Of a DNA stretch of 62,784 nucleotides, positions 39,336 through 50,011 are shown in pieces. Each line of letters opens with the position of its first letter. Position 1 is the stretch's first letter. Origin of the DNA: an uncultured Prevotella sp. (lineage in GTDB: Bacteria > Bacteroidota > Bacteroidia > Bacteroidales > Bacteroidaceae); assembly GCA_900315765.1 (NCBI GenBank), contig ONAK01000015.1:1-62784 (forward strand), written 5' to 3'. The position numbers and the translations under genes are program-made. The notes beneath the pieces are model-generated. The model was not told where the DNA came from, did no database searches, and worked only from the letters and a program-made list of their open reading frames with translations.

Positions 39336-41900
39336 ATGAATTTCGAAAAGTTTACAATCAAAGCACAGGAGGCTGTTCAGGAGGCGGTGAATATCGCTCA
39401 GATGAACGGTCAGCAGGTGATAGAACCTGCACACATACTGAAAGGTATCATGTCGAAGGCGAAGGATGTAACCACCTTCATCTTCCAGAAGTTGGGCGCC
39501 AATGCCCAACAGGTAGAGTTACTCATCGACCAGGAGATACAGCATCTGCCCAAAGTTCAGGGTGCAGGTCAGCCTTATCTCTCAGGTGATAGTAATAAGG
39601 TACTCGTGCGCGCGCAAGAGACAGCCCAGAAGTTTGGCGACGAGTTTGTATCGGTAGAACCCATTCTGCTTGCCCTGCTCAGTGTCAACTCCACAGCCGC
39701 ACGCATCATGAAGGATGCCGGTTGTACCGAGAAGGAGATGCTGACCGCCATTCAGGAATTGCGTCAGGGCCAGAAGGTCCAGTCGCAGAGTGCCGATGAC
39801 AACTATCAGAGTCTCGAGAAGTTCGCCAAGAATCTGGTCGACCTGGCGCGTCAGGGCAAGCTTGACCCAGTGATCGGTCGTGACGATGAGATCCGTCGTG
39901 TTCTGCAGATCCTGAGTCGCCGTACCAAGAACAACCCTATTCTGATAGGTGAACCAGGTACCGGTAAGACCGCCATCGTCGAGGGTCTGGCAGGACGTAT
40001 TGTGCGAGGCGATGTGCCCGAGAACCTGAAGGACAAGCAACTCTACTCACTCGACATGGGTGCCCTGGTGGCAGGTGCCAAATATAAAGGTGAGTTCGAA
40101 GAGCGCCTGAAGAGTGTCATCAACGAGGTCACCAAGAGCGATGGTCGTATCATCCTCTTCATCGATGAGATCCACACGCTGGTAGGTGCCGGTGGAGGTG
40201 AAGGTGCCATGGATGCCGCCAACATCCTGAAACCAGCCTTGGCTCGTGGAGAGCTCCGCGCCATTGGTGCCACCACCCTGAACGAGTATCAGAAATACTT
40301 CGAGAAGGATAAGGCCCTGGAGCGCCGATTCCAGACAGTGATGGTAGATGAGCCCGATGAGCTATCGGCCATCTCTATCCTGCGAGGCCTGAAGGAGCGC
40401 TACGAGAACCACCACAAGGTACGTATCCAGGACGATGCCTGTATCGCAGCCGTCCAACTCTCCGAGCGCTATATCTCAGAGCGATTCCTGCCCGATAAGG
40501 CCATCGACCTGATGGATGAAGCAGCCGCCAAACTCCGCATGGAGCGCGACTCCGTGCCAGAGGAGCTGGATGAGATCACCAGAAAACGAGCCCAGCTGGA
40601 AATAGAGCGCGAGGCGATTTCTAGAGAATCTAGCCCGGCTAGTTCTAGCCAGGCGAATTCGCCTGGCAAGCCTAGTAATGCTGGCCCAACTAGCAAGCTA
40701 GCCCAACTCGACCGCGATATCGCCGAGCTGAAAGAGCAGGAGACACAGTTCCGCGCTAAGTGGGAGGGCGAGCGCCAGCTCATCAACAAGATCCAGCAGG
40801 ATAAGCAGGAGATAGAGGACCTGAAGCTCGAAGCAGAGCGTGCAGAGCGCGAGGGCGATTATGGAAAGGTGGCCGAGATACGCTACTCGAAACTGAAGGC
40901 CCTCGAGGATGACATAGAAGTGAATAGTGAAAAGTTAAAAATGAATAGTGACAGTAATCGCCTCATTCGCGAGGAGGTCACTGCCGATGATATCGCTGAG
41001 GTTGTATCTCGCTGGACAGGCATCCCTGTTACCAAGATGATGCAGAGCGAACGCGAAAAACTGTTGCATCTGGAGGATGAACTGCACAAGCGCGTGATTG
41101 GTCAGGACGAGGCCATAGTGGCTGTATCTGATGCAGTGCGCCGCAGTCGTGCTGGTCTGCAGGATCCTAAGCGTCCTATCGCCAGTTTCATCTTCCTGGG
41201 CACCACCGGTGTCGGTAAGACAGAGTTGGCGAAGACACTGGCCGATTACCTGTTCAACGATGAGACCATGATGACGCGTATCGATATGAGTGAGTATCAG
41301 GAGAAATACAGCGTGAGCCGACTCATTGGTGCGCCTCCGGGATACGTGGGCTATGATGAGGGTGGTCAACTCACCGAGGCTGTTCGTCGCAAACCTTATT
41401 CTGTAGTGCTTTTCGATGAGATAGAGAAGGCGCATCCTGATGTCTTCAACATCCTGTTGCAGGTACTCGATGATGGTAGGTTGACCGATAACAAGGGACG
41501 TACCGCCAACTTCAAGAACACCATCATCATCATGACCTCTAATGCCACGCACGAGCAACTGAGAGCCACCATGCGCCCGGAGTTCCTGAACCGTATCGAT
41601 GAGATCATCACCTTTACGCCACTCAGTAAGGAGCAGATTGCCGATGTGGTTCGTCTGCAGATGCAGAAGGTAACCGATATGCTGGCGCCACAGGGCATCA
41701 TCCTGGAGTGTACCCCCGAGGCCATCAGCTATCTGGCCGAACAGGGTTACGATCCCGACTATGGAGCCCGCCCTGTCAAGCGTGCCATCCAGCAGTATGT
41801 ATTGAACGATTTGTCGAAGAAGATTCTGGCTGATGAGGTTGACCGCACCAAGCCAATCATCATCGATAGTTTTGGAGAAGGCTTAGTTTTTAGGAACTAA
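39336..41900 (+). CDS. clpB: ATP-dependent disaggregase ClpB
   Basis: The 854-residue protein has an N domain (1-145), AAA1 with GEPGTGKT and LFIDEIHTL, a middle coiled-coil domain (about 400-520), AAA2 with [12 protein letters not shown] and [15 protein letters not shown], and a C-terminal sensor 2 region [13 protein letters not shown]. With DnaK it rescues aggregated proteins after heat stress. The middle domain contains two unusual low-complexity insertions: about 22 residues ([20 protein letters not shown]) coded by CTAG-rich palindromic DNA at 40621-40705, and [14 protein letters not shown] coded by a GTGAATAGTGAA-type ladder at 40918-40955. Both lie at loops of the coiled coil, where they may be tolerated. 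Confidence 0.97.
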   Translation: MNFEKFTIKAQEAVQEAVNIAQMNGQQVIEPAHILKGIMSKAKDVTTFIFQKLGANAQQVELLIDQEIQHLPKVQGAGQPYLSGDSNKVLVRAQETAQKFGDEFVSVEPILLALLSVNSTAARIMKDAGCTEKEMLTAIQELRQGQKVQSQSADDNYQSLEKFAKNLVDLARQGKLDPVIGRDDEIRRVLQILSRRTKNNPILIGEPGTGKTAIVEGLAGRIVRGDVPENLKDKQLYSLDMGALVAGAKYKGEFEERLKSVINEVTKSDGRIILFIDEIHTLVGAGGGEGAMDAANILKPALARGELRAIGATTLNEYQKYFEKDKALERRFQTVMVDEPDELSAISILRGLKERYENHHKVRIQDDACIAAVQLSERYISERFLPDKAIDLMDEAAAKLRMERDSVPEELDEITRKRAQLEIEREAISRESSPASSSQANSPGKPSNAGPTSKLAQLDRDIAELKEQETQFRAKWEGERQLINKIQQDKQEIEDLKLEAERAEREGDYGKVAEIRYSKLKALEDDIEVNSEKLKMNSDSNRLIREEVTADDIAEVVSRWTGIPVTKMMQSEREKLLHLEDELHKRVIGQDEAIVAVSDAVRRSRAGLQDPKRPIASFIFLGTTGVGKTELAKTLADYLFNDETMMTRIDMSEYQEKYSVSRLIGAPPGYVGYDEGGQLTEAVRRKPYSVVLFDEIEKAHPDVFNILLQVLDDGRLTDNKGRTANFKNTIIIMTSNATHEQLRATMRPEFLNRIDEIITFTPLSKEQIADVVRLQMQKVTDMLAPQGIILECTPEAISYLAEQGYDPDYGARPVKRAIQQYVLNDLSKKILADEVDRTKPIIIDSFGEGLVFRN
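40621..40705 (+). repeat. CTAG-rich palindromic insert inside clpB
   Basis: Seven CTAG tetramers lie within about 85 bp, around the perfect 20-bp palindrome GCCAGGCGAATTCGCCTGGC (40648-40667). The segment is in frame with clpB and codes for residues absent from other ClpB middle domains. Confidence 0.75.
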
Positions 41901-41906
41901 GCCTCC

Positions 41907-43418
41907 TTATTTTACAACGACTTTGTTAAAATCGTGAACGTAAATGCCTTTACGTGTAGGCTTGCCTTTCAGGCGTCTGCCTTGCAGATCGTACCAGACG
42001 CCCGCTTCTGGGGAGAGGTCTGGGGCGAGGTTCTCGATACCGGTTGTTCCACCCATGAAGTCAAACGAGATGGTACCGTCATCAGCCAATCTGATGTTAG
42101 TGATGGGCTTACCCATCACCATGCTACCCTCAGCATTATCATAATACAGCACAGCAGCAGGCGAAGAGGTATCTGTCAGCATATCATTCAGCACCTGTGT
42201 GTCAAGATCGGTATAGGGATATGTCGTCGTACTGAAGTAGCGACTGCGCATACAGTCGTCCATGGTGTATTTACCCGGGTCCTTTCCTTCGTTAGTAGGA
42301 TCCCAGTCGATATAGAACTTACCATCGGCATGGACCACGTCGTAACGGAAAAACGAATCCGAGATATTCACCTGATTATTTTCCCAACTATACTGTCTGA
42401 AAATCACGTGAGCTATCAGCAGACCATTACCAGGACAACCTGAGTCCCACCCGTCCTGTCGACGGTTCTCTAACAGATAATATTCATTTTCATGGCCCGA
42501 ATTACGGATGATATAGGTGGTACCTCCAGCACTCAACGGTTTCATGCCAGTCACCGTGGTGGGCTCCTTCAGCTCTACAGGCTGGTCCCATCCCAGGTAC
42601 ATCCTTTCCATCGCTGTGAGGTTAGGTGGGCACCAGCCCTTGTTGGTATAGTTACCTCCATCCATCAGGTCCCATTCGTCAGCCACCGAGAGGATGGTGG
42701 CAGGCTTAAGCGGATAGATATCCGGCAACCCCAGACAGTGACAGAACTCATGAGCCATCACCCCAAAGCCCCATAAGGAACCATCCGACCACAACTCACA
42801 GGTAATAGAAGCCAAATCGGAGTAAATGCCACCAGGCAGCCGCAAGGATTCATGAGTGGTACTGGGCCAGCTATAACCTTTTACCTGATTGCCGGAAAAG
42901 CCAGCCGCCAAAAACAGCACCTGCTCCACTCTTCCATCACCATTCCAGTCGTAGTATTTGGAAAAGTCAGTCGTTTCTGTCTGACAGAGTTGTTCTGTGG
43001 CACTCTCCACATTTTCATAGCCATAATAATTTTTATTTACGCTATGCCCACCGGCAGTATTATCTACTTTGAATGGTCCATAGACATCAAACTGCAGGTT
43101 TAAGCGCCCTCCCGACTGCTCACGGAAATAGTCGGCAAGACATCCAGGTCCTGCCCCCTTGTTAAATCCCTGTTCATTGAGCATACGATGGTAATACGTT
43201 TTGGGATCATCCATCGAGAAGTCAGTATCACTGAATGAGTAAAGCACTACAGGCACCCGGTATATCTTCTGTGGATCGAAATCCATCGGCGATGGCAATT
43301 CACTGTCTGCAGAGCGCGTTGTGGCGCGTTGTTCAGTAGGCATACAACCAATGCGCTGAGCCTGGATAGTCAGCGCTCCCAGGCCCAGCAACATCGCTAT
43401 TAAAATGAGTCTTCTCAT
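41907..43418 (-). CDS. Secreted M6-family metalloprotease with type IX-like C-terminal tail
   Basis: The 503-residue protein has a signal peptide (MRRLILIAMLLGLGALTIQA), a propeptide-like start, and the metzincin-type zinc motif HEFCHCLGLPD (His223, Glu224, His227, Asp233) of M6 immune-inhibitor-A-like proteases, with WDLMDGGNYTNKGWCPP further on. The tail GVWYDLQGRRLKGKPTRKGI is the short C-terminal sorting-type domain widespread in Prevotella, consistent with export through the PorE-containing type IX system. It converges with clpB (6-bp gap) and lies 20 bp downstream of fumarase, separated by a TTCTCAC ladder. Substrates are unknown. Confidence 0.9.
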   Translation of the reverse strand: MRRLILIAMLLGLGALTIQAQRIGCMPTEQRATTRSADSELPSPMDFDPQKIYRVPVVLYSFSDTDFSMDDPKTYYHRMLNEQGFNKGAGPGCLADYFREQSGGRLNLQFDVYGPFKVDNTAGGHSVNKNYYGYENVESATEQLCQTETTDFSKYYDWNGDGRVEQVLFLAAGFSGNQVKGYSWPSTTHESLRLPGGIYSDLASITCELWSDGSLWGFGVMAHEFCHCLGLPDIYPLKPATILSVADEWDLMDGGNYTNKGWCPPNLTAMERMYLGWDQPVELKEPTTVTGMKPLSAGGTTYIIRNSGHENEYYLLENRRQDGWDSGCPGNGLLIAHVIFRQYSWENNQVNISDSFFRYDVVHADGKFYIDWDPTNEGKDPGKYTMDDCMRSRYFSTTTYPYTDLDTQVLNDMLTDTSSPAAVLYYDNAEGSMVMGKPITNIRLADDGTISFDFMGGTTGIENLAPDLSPEAGVWYDLQGRRLKGKPTRKGIYVHDFNKVVVK

Positions 43419-43438
43419 TTTCTCACTTTTTCACCTTC

Positions 43439-45088
43439 TCACCCTTTACACGGTGTCCAGGGTTTCAAAGTCTTGAAGAAGTCATTACCCTTGTCATCTA
43501 CGAGGATGAATGCAGGGAAGTCCTCTACCTCAATCTTCCAAACAGCCTCCATGCCGAGTTCAGGATACTCTACGCACTCGATGCTCTTGATAGAACTCTT
43601 TGAGAGAACGGCAGCTACACCACCGATGGTTCCCAGATAGAAACCGCCATGCTTCTTACAAGCCTCGGTCACCACATCCGAGCGGTTACCCTTGGCAATC
43701 ATCACCAGTGAGGCACCATTAGCCTGGAACTCATCCACGTATGGGTCCATACGGTTGGCTGTGGTTGGTCCCATCGAACCACAAGGATAACCCTCTGGTG
43801 TCTTGGCTGGACCGGCATACAATACAGGATATTTCTTGAAGTACTCAGGCATACCCTCACCAGCATCCAGACGCGCCTTCAGCTTAGCGTGAGCGATGTC
43901 ACGAGCAACGATGATGGTACCCTTCAGGTTCACACGGGTAGAAACAGGATACTTTGAGAGTTCCTTGCGAACAGCATCGATACCCTCGTTCAGGTCGATC
44001 TCGATACCCTTGCCACCCTCACCTGGCTTGCGCAGCTCCTCAGGAATCAGCTCTGTTGGGTTGCTGTCCATCTTCTCCAACCAGATACCATCGGCATTGA
44101 TCTTAGCCTTGATGTTTCTATCAGCCGAGCAAGATACACCCATACCGATAGGACAAGAGGCACCATGACGAGGCAGACGGATCACGCGGATGTCGTGAGC
44201 CAGGTACTTACCACCGAACTGGGCACCCAGACCAATCTTCTGAGCCTCCTTGATGAGCTTCTGCTCCAGATCGACATCACGGAAGGCACGACCAGTATCA
44301 TCACCGGTTGTGGGCAGACCGTCGTAGAACTTGATAGAAGCCAGCTTCACAGTGAGCAGGTTCTTCTCAGCCGATGTACCACCAATCACAAAGGCGATAT
44401 GGTATGGAGGACAGGCTGCTGTACCCAGACTCTTCATCTTCTCAACCAGGAATGGGATGAGTGTACCCTCGTTCTGGATAGTAGCCTTGGTCATCGGATA
44501 GAAGTAGGTCTTGTTGGCAGAGCCACCACCCTTAGCCACCATCACAAACTTATACTCAGCACCCTCGGTAGCCTCGATATCAATCTGTGCAGGCAGGTTG
44601 CAACGGGTGTTCACCTCGTCGTACATGTTCAGAGGAGCGTTCTGCGAGTAGCGCAGGTTGTCCTGAGTGAAGGTATTGAACACACCACGGCTCAGTGCCT
44701 CTTCATCCTCAAAACCAGTCCATATCTGCTGTCCCTTCTCACCGTGGATGATAGCTGTACCAGTGTCCTGACAGAAAGGCAGGATACCCTTACAAGCCAC
44801 CTCGGCATTGCGCAGGAACTGCAGGGCTACATACTTATCATTCTCACTGGCCTCTGGATCGGTCAGGATCTTGGCCACCTGCTCATTGTGCTCGCGGCGC
44901 AGCATGAACTCCACATCGTGGAAAGCCTGCTGGGCCAACAGTGTAAGTGCTTCCTTGGTAACTTTTACGATTTGCTTACCTTCAAACTCGGCGGTAGAAA
45001 CGCCTTCCTTAGACAACAGACGGTACTCCGTCTTGTCCTCACCCACCTGGAACATGGGCGCATACTTAAATTCAACAGTTTTAGCCAT
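43439..45088 (-). CDS. Fumarate hydratase, class I ([4Fe-4S])
   Basis: The 549-residue single-chain class I fumarase has [17 protein letters not shown] (cluster Cys about 105), [29 protein letters not shown] (second cluster Cys) and [16 protein letters not shown] (third Cys, beta domain). It interconverts fumarate and malate, here mainly in the reductive direction towards succinate that anaerobic Prevotella use. It is apparently transcribed alone; a hairpin (45136-45176) separates it from the M16 gene. Confidence 0.95.
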   Translation of the reverse strand: MAKTVEFKYAPMFQVGEDKTEYRLLSKEGVSTAEFEGKQIVKVTKEALTLLAQQAFHDVEFMLRREHNEQVAKILTDPEASENDKYVALQFLRNAEVACKGILPFCQDTGTAIIHGEKGQQIWTGFEDEEALSRGVFNTFTQDNLRYSQNAPLNMYDEVNTRCNLPAQIDIEATEGAEYKFVMVAKGGGSANKTYFYPMTKATIQNEGTLIPFLVEKMKSLGTAACPPYHIAFVIGGTSAEKNLLTVKLASIKFYDGLPTTGDDTGRAFRDVDLEQKLIKEAQKIGLGAQFGGKYLAHDIRVIRLPRHGASCPIGMGVSCSADRNIKAKINADGIWLEKMDSNPTELIPEELRKPGEGGKGIEIDLNEGIDAVRKELSKYPVSTRVNLKGTIIVARDIAHAKLKARLDAGEGMPEYFKKYPVLYAGPAKTPEGYPCGSMGPTTANRMDPYVDEFQANGASLVMIAKGNRSDVVTEACKKHGGFYLGTIGGVAAVLSKSSIKSIECVEYPELGMEAVWKIEVEDFPAFILVDDKGNDFFKTLKPWTPCKG

Positions 45089-45135
45089 ACTTCTTATAGT
45101 TTTAAAAAATCTAATATGTTCAATGTTATATTTTC

Positions 45136-45176
45136 AACACAGAGATACAGAGGTACAGAGGGCGTATCTCTGTGTT
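45136..45176. terminator. 13-bp perfect hairpin, CACAGAGATAC word type
   Basis: AACACAGAGATAC (45136-45148) pairs perfectly with GTATCTCTGTGTT (45164-45176). It follows the stop of the M16 gene on the - strand. The loop repeats the AGAGGTACAGAGG word. The same word builds the larger inverted repeat at 52280-52370. Confidence 0.7.
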
Positions 45177-45180
45177 TAAA

Positions 45181-48081
45181 TTAATATCCAAATATTTCTT
45201 CAAGTGAGAGGCGCTTGATGGGGCCCAGGTTCTCCAGATACTTCATATCCAGTTCCTTCTCATCACCGAGGATGATGTAGCGGTAGGCTTTGTTGGCCAT
45301 GTTCTGCTTCTCGAAGTTCACGATATCCTTCAGCTGAACCTGATCCAGATGCTTGTAGATCAGTTCGTTGGTGCTGATGTTCATACCCAACTTCTGTGCA
45401 GCGAGATAGGCGTAGATGACACCGCTCTTCGTGGTACGGGCACTGGCCAGACGCTTGATGCAGGCATCCTTTGCAATCTGGAAGGCGGTCTCACTGGCAG
45501 GCATCTCGTTCAGAATCTCATGGAAGTGCGAGATACAGTCAACCATCTTATCGTTCTGTGTGATGATATGCGTTATGTAGTACTCTTTCTTGTCCTTGGC
45601 ACTGGGACGATAGTAGTTGGCATAGGCATTGTAAGCCAGTCCGCGTGCCTCACGCATCTCCTGGAACACGATACCGTTCATGCCACCACCATAGTACTCA
45701 TTGAACACCTCCTGTACGGCAGCCTCATCAGGATTCCAGGTACGCCCCTCGTTGTGGTACATACGCATGTAGATGTTCTTGGCATCGAAAGGTGCAATCA
45801 CCACCTGGTTCTCGGTAGCCTGCTGCTCTACGAATGGCTCACCCTGCGATACAGGCATCAGGTACTTAGGCGTCTTGTGCTCCTTCGAAAGCAGTTTAGA
45901 GAGTTCCTTCTCACTCATCGGACCGTAGTACAGCACCTTGTGCTCCTTGGTACTCAGGTTACCCAACAGGTTCAACAGCGCCTGTGGATCAGCCTCACGC
46001 AACTGCTGTTCGGTCATGTCGTCACGACGCACGTTGTGAGGACCGTAAACACAATATGAATACAGATAGTCGAAACAGGTACGCTGGTCCTTCTTGCGGT
46101 CATCACGCTCCTTCAGTGTCAGGTCAACAAACTGGTCATACGATGCCTTGTCGGCCTTGGCGTTGTGCAGCACGTTCTCCATCAGCTTCAGGGCAGCAGG
46201 CATATTCTCGCTCAAGCCAGAGAGACTGATGTTCAGGTTGTCGCCATTCACGTTGACACTGTAGTCACAAGCCAGCTGATAGAACTGCTGTTTAATCTGC
46301 GTGGCCGAGAGCTTGTCGGTACCCACAAAGTCCAGATAGCCAGAAGCTATATCATAACGGTTGTCATCCTCATGACCGAACTCATAACGGAACACGAGGT
46401 TAAACAGTCCGTCGTCCACATTCTTCTTATAATACAAAGGCAACTTCTTCTTGGTCTCCGTGATGGTGAGATCCTTGCTGAAGTCAACGAATACAGGCTG
46501 TATAGGCTCTACCTCCGACTCTTGGATAGCCTTGACGAAGACACTCTTCTGGTCACGGTTGGCCTGAATAGGCGTGATGGCAGGCTTATCAATCTTCTTC
46601 TGTGTAGAGTCAACGCCCTGTGTCTTGAAGATGGTTGCATAGCCGTTGGTAAAGAAACGGTTGGCAAAGTCCACAATCTGCTGTTTGGTCATCTTCGAGA
46701 TGCGGTTCAGGTAACCCACCTCCTGTTCCCATTTCTTGCCATTGATAAAGGCCCTCATAAACTGGTTGGTACGCCAGCGGTTGTTCTCCATCGCGCGCTG
46801 GTAGCTCAGTTTCATATTGTTCACTACCGATGGCAGCAGGTCGTCAGAGAAGTTACCCTTCTTCAGGTTCTCAATCTCAGCCAGCATCAGATCGCGCACC
46901 TCCTTCAACGACTGGTTGGGCTTGGGCTGTCCCATCAGGATAAACTGCGAGTAGTCCTGCTGGGTCTGAATGCCGGCACCTGCGCCCTGCACCTTCATGG
47001 TCTGGTTCAGGTTCAGGTCAAAGATACCTGCTCTGCCGTTGTTCAGCATATCACCAATCACGTTCAGTGTGTCGCACTGCAGGTCAGAGGCCTTCTTAGC
47101 CAACCAGGCCACCCATACCTGTTCAGCCTGCTGACCCACGATGGTGGTGTCGGTAGGAGCTGTGAGGGGTTTCTGTACGGGGAAGACGGGCTGACGCACG
47201 TCAGCACCTGGTTTCCAACCACCGAAGTACTTATCGATGATGGCGATGGTCTTGTCGGGATCAAAGTCACCAGCCATACAGATAGCCACATTATTGGGCA
47301 CATACCACTTATTAAAGTAGTTCTTGATATTGGTGATCGAGGGGTTCTTCAGGTGCTCCTGTGTACCGATGGTGGTCTGTGTACCATAAGGGTGCGTAGG
47401 AGTCAGCTTCTTACCGATGGCACTCCATATCTTGTCCCCATCATCTGTCAGATAGATATTATACTCCTCATACACAGCCTCCAACTCGGTGTGGAAACCA
47501 CGTATCACCATATGCTGGAATCTGTCGGCCTGAATCTTGGCCCAGTTATCAATCTCGTTCGATGGGATATCCTCCACGTAGCAGGTCACATCGTTGCTGG
47601 TGAAGGCGTTGGTACCGTTGGCACCGATGGCAGCCATCAGCTTGTCGTATTCATTAGGGATGAAGTACTTGGCAGCCACCTGACTCACGGAGTCAATCTC
47701 GTGGTAAGCCTTTTTGCGGGCCTCTGGGTCGGTGAGCTTACGATAAGCCTCGTAGCGCTGCTCAATCTCGTCCAACAGAGGCGCCTCTGCCTCAGGGTTG
47801 TTGGTGCCGAACTGTTTGGTACCCTTAAACATCAGGTGCTCCAGATAGTGAGCCAGACCAGTTGTCTCTGCCGGGTCGTTCTTCGAACCAGTACGCACGG
47901 CGATATAAGTCTGAATACGGGGTTTCTCCTTATTGACAGACAGGTATACCTTCAGGCCATTATCCAGTGTGTAGATGCGCGTCTTCAGGAAGTCGCCATC
48001 TACGGCCTGATACTTGTAGTCTTTTGCCTGCACGCCCAATCCAAGCATTGCCAGGCCCAAAATAACAAATAGTTTTTTCAT
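45181..48081 (-). CDS. M16 family zinc peptidase (pitrilysin-like, two-lobe)
   Basis: The 966-residue protein has a signal peptide (MKKLFVILGLAMLGLGVQA) and the inverted zinc motif HYLEHLMFKGT (His78, Glu81, His82), with the distal Glu in ELEAVYEEYNIYL. Two M16 lobes of about 450 residues follow; the second has no zinc motif (EVFNEYYGGGMNGIVFQEMREARGLAYNAYANY, quoted only in part as the substrate-binding R...Y pattern). It is periplasmic and probably degrades peptides, including signal peptides or misfolded fragments. It is monocistronic. Confidence 0.93.
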   Translation of the reverse strand: MKKLFVILGLAMLGLGVQAKDYKYQAVDGDFLKTRIYTLDNGLKVYLSVNKEKPRIQTYIAVRTGSKNDPAETTGLAHYLEHLMFKGTKQFGTNNPEAEAPLLDEIEQRYEAYRKLTDPEARKKAYHEIDSVSQVAAKYFIPNEYDKLMAAIGANGTNAFTSNDVTCYVEDIPSNEIDNWAKIQADRFQHMVIRGFHTELEAVYEEYNIYLTDDGDKIWSAIGKKLTPTHPYGTQTTIGTQEHLKNPSITNIKNYFNKWYVPNNVAICMAGDFDPDKTIAIIDKYFGGWKPGADVRQPVFPVQKPLTAPTDTTIVGQQAEQVWVAWLAKKASDLQCDTLNVIGDMLNNGRAGIFDLNLNQTMKVQGAGAGIQTQQDYSQFILMGQPKPNQSLKEVRDLMLAEIENLKKGNFSDDLLPSVVNNMKLSYQRAMENNRWRTNQFMRAFINGKKWEQEVGYLNRISKMTKQQIVDFANRFFTNGYATIFKTQGVDSTQKKIDKPAITPIQANRDQKSVFVKAIQESEVEPIQPVFVDFSKDLTITETKKKLPLYYKKNVDDGLFNLVFRYEFGHEDDNRYDIASGYLDFVGTDKLSATQIKQQFYQLACDYSVNVNGDNLNISLSGLSENMPAALKLMENVLHNAKADKASYDQFVDLTLKERDDRKKDQRTCFDYLYSYCVYGPHNVRRDDMTEQQLREADPQALLNLLGNLSTKEHKVLYYGPMSEKELSKLLSKEHKTPKYLMPVSQGEPFVEQQATENQVVIAPFDAKNIYMRMYHNEGRTWNPDEAAVQEVFNEYYGGGMNGIVFQEMREARGLAYNAYANYYRPSAKDKKEYYITHIITQNDKMVDCISHFHEILNEMPASETAFQIAKDACIKRLASARTTKSGVIYAYLAAQKLGMNISTNELIYKHLDQVQLKDIVNFEKQNMANKAYRYIILGDEKELDMKYLENLGPIKRLSLEEIFGY

Positions 48082-48086
48082 TATAA

Positions 48087-48157
48087 TTTTTACATTCTAT
48101 AATTTTTAAATTTTTGCATTTTTAAATTTTTTACCTTTTTACTTTTTTACTTTTAAT
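48087..48157. repeat. AT-rich word ladder between DUF4954 and M16 genes
   Basis: Near-repeats of TTTTTAAATTTTTGCA and TTTTTACTTTTTTAC run through the gap. It resembles the ladders at 15145-15212 (opposite strand) and 54970-55034. A promoter for the M16 gene could be hidden in it but is not recognisable. Confidence 0.65.
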
Positions 48158-50011
48158 TCAGTTTTCATAATCTATCTCATGATCGAGTTTCGAGAGGAAG
48201 TCATCATATACCTCCTGCTCCACATCACCCATCTGGAACTCTTTTTCGGCATCCTTGCGGATCTCTGCTATCCAGGCGCGACGGGCTTTCACGTAGTCCT
48301 CACGGATACGCTCACAGGCAGCCTCGTCGAGTTCCTCCAACTGGTAGTAGTCCAGAATCATCTGGTAGCTCCAAGCCCAACGGTAGTCGCTATAGTTGTT
48401 GTTGATCTCTACAAAACGGTCCAGCACCTGTTGGATGTTATCTATCACACCGCTCTTGATGTCTTCTACCAACCGTTTCTCCTCACTCTCAGGCAACAGT
48501 AGTCCGCTCATATCAATCCACTTGCCTTGTCCCACGGTACTGGCAGGACGCCCGATATAGCCCTCCTTCTGGGCACGCTTCAGCACGGCACCCATATAGA
48601 TACGCAGGGCGATATCGTAGTATTTCAGTCCCTTACGCAGCGACGAGGCGTTAATCACATATTCGTGGAAGTTATAGGTCGACACATTATCACCCGAAGC
48701 CTCACGCAGGGCCTTCAATATCTTGATACCTTCCACAATCTCACCCACGGTAAACGGACTGAGCCAGTCGAAGTTGATGATACTCTTTCTCGACAGTTTG
48801 GAACGCTTGTCACGCTTGGGCCATTTCTTGATATCACGATACAGTCCCACGGTGGTGATGTTACGTCCAGGCACCAGATAGCAGTCGTCGCCATAAGCCA
48901 TCAGATAGCTGAATGGCAGGTTTCTGGTATCGGGATGGTGCATCAGTTTTCCGAAGCACACCGAGAAGGCACCGATGGTAGCAGGCATCAGCACATACGA
49001 TCCTGAGGCGGTTTTCGTACCACGCTCCAGGGTTCCGAAGTGCATGGGTCCCATCTTATAGGCATGGTTCGAGAAGTTGGTGTTCGAACCGGCGTTATAG
49101 AACGAGAACTCACCGCCGATGAGCAGCGAGCTCTTATGGTGCGATGCTGAGAAGGGACCACAGAAGGCGGCACAGGCCTCACCATTGGCCATAAACGAGT
49201 TGGCAAAGAACAGGCTGGCTTCGGCTGTAAATCCGTTGGTAATCTGACAGGCCTCACCCACAAAGCAGTCCTGCATCTTCACGCTGTTATTGATCGAACA
49301 ACCGTCACAGATAATCGAGTTCTCACAGATCACGCCCGTACCGATGAACACAGGCGCATCCATCGAACTCATCACGGTACACTCCGAGAGTCTGGCAGCA
49401 CCACTGATCTCGCAGTCACCTTTGATGATGGTGTTGGTGATATCCTTGGCATTGATAATCTTCACGTTGTTACCGATATAGCCGCGGTCAGGACGTGTCA
49501 CTCTCAACTCATCCTCAATCATCTGCTGCAGGGTCTGTCGCAGGTTCTTGTCGGCGTTATGCTTCACCATAAACGAGGCCAGCTGACTGTTCAGCTCGCG
49601 GAAGATGGTCACGTTACCGTCACCCATCTCGTTCAGTACCGAGATGACCGATCCCTCACCATAGGTGGCATCATCGGTGGTCTCAAGGGTACAGATATTC
49701 GAGATATAACAGTCGTTACCTATCGTATAGTTATTGATGTAGTTACCTATCTTCTCAATCAGACAGTCGTTACCCACGGTCACGTTTCGCAGGGTGGCGT
49801 CGTTGATACCCGAGTGCTTGAGGAATCCTTTGCTCACCTCCACCATCTTGTTGAAAGCACCCAGACGGATATCGCCATAGAATACCACGCGATGGAAGTT
49901 ATACGGTTTAAAGTTCTCGTCGACTAATACGCGCTGCCAGTCCTCAGCCCAGCACACATTGTTCTCCAAAACATCAATCTCGCTTTGGGTTAGTTGTCTG
50001 TAATTACTCAT
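48158..50011 (-). CDS. DUF4954 protein with left-handed beta-helix (hexapeptide) repeats
   Basis: The start at 50011 (MSNYRQLTQSEIDVLENNVC) overlaps the hflX stop by 8 bp (ATGAGTAA). Residues about 45-330 are hexapeptide-type repeats (ATLRNVTVGNDCLIEKIGNY, GDCEISGAARLSECTVMSS, GTGVICENSIICDGCSINN) that form a left-handed beta-helix. A helical C-terminal half ends DFLSKLDHEID. The family is found mainly in Bacteroidetes and its function is unknown; related folds are acyltransferases or sugar-nucleotide enzymes, but no catalytic His is evident. Coupling to hflX suggests a link with translation or ribosomes, which is only inference. Confidence 0.9.
   Translation of the reverse strand: MSNYRQLTQSEIDVLENNVCWAEDWQRVLVDENFKPYNFHRVVFYGDIRLGAFNKMVEVSKGFLKHSGINDATLRNVTVGNDCLIEKIGNYINNYTIGNDCYISNICTLETTDDATYGEGSVISVLNEMGDGNVTIFRELNSQLASFMVKHNADKNLRQTLQQMIEDELRVTRPDRGYIGNNVKIINAKDITNTIIKGDCEISGAARLSECTVMSSMDAPVFIGTGVICENSIICDGCSINNSVKMQDCFVGEACQITNGFTAEASLFFANSFMANGEACAAFCGPFSASHHKSSLLIGGEFSFYNAGSNTNFSNHAYKMGPMHFGTLERGTKTASGSYVLMPATIGAFSVCFGKLMHHPDTRNLPFSYLMAYGDDCYLVPGRNITTVGLYRDIKKWPKRDKRSKLSRKSIINFDWLSPFTVGEIVEGIKILKALREASGDNVSTYNFHEYVINASSLRKGLKYYDIALRIYMGAVLKRAQKEGYIGRPASTVGQGKWIDMSGLLLPESEEKRLVEDIKSGVIDNIQQVLDRFVEINNNYSDYRWAWSYQMILDYYQLEELDEAACERIREDYVKARRAWIAEIRKDAEKEFQMGDVEQEVYDDFLSKLDHEIDYEN

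Noticed and set aside
46165-48072. 635-residue + strand ORF opposite the M16 peptidase
   Set aside because: Antisense shadow of a gene with a clear zinc motif; no start signal or family match.
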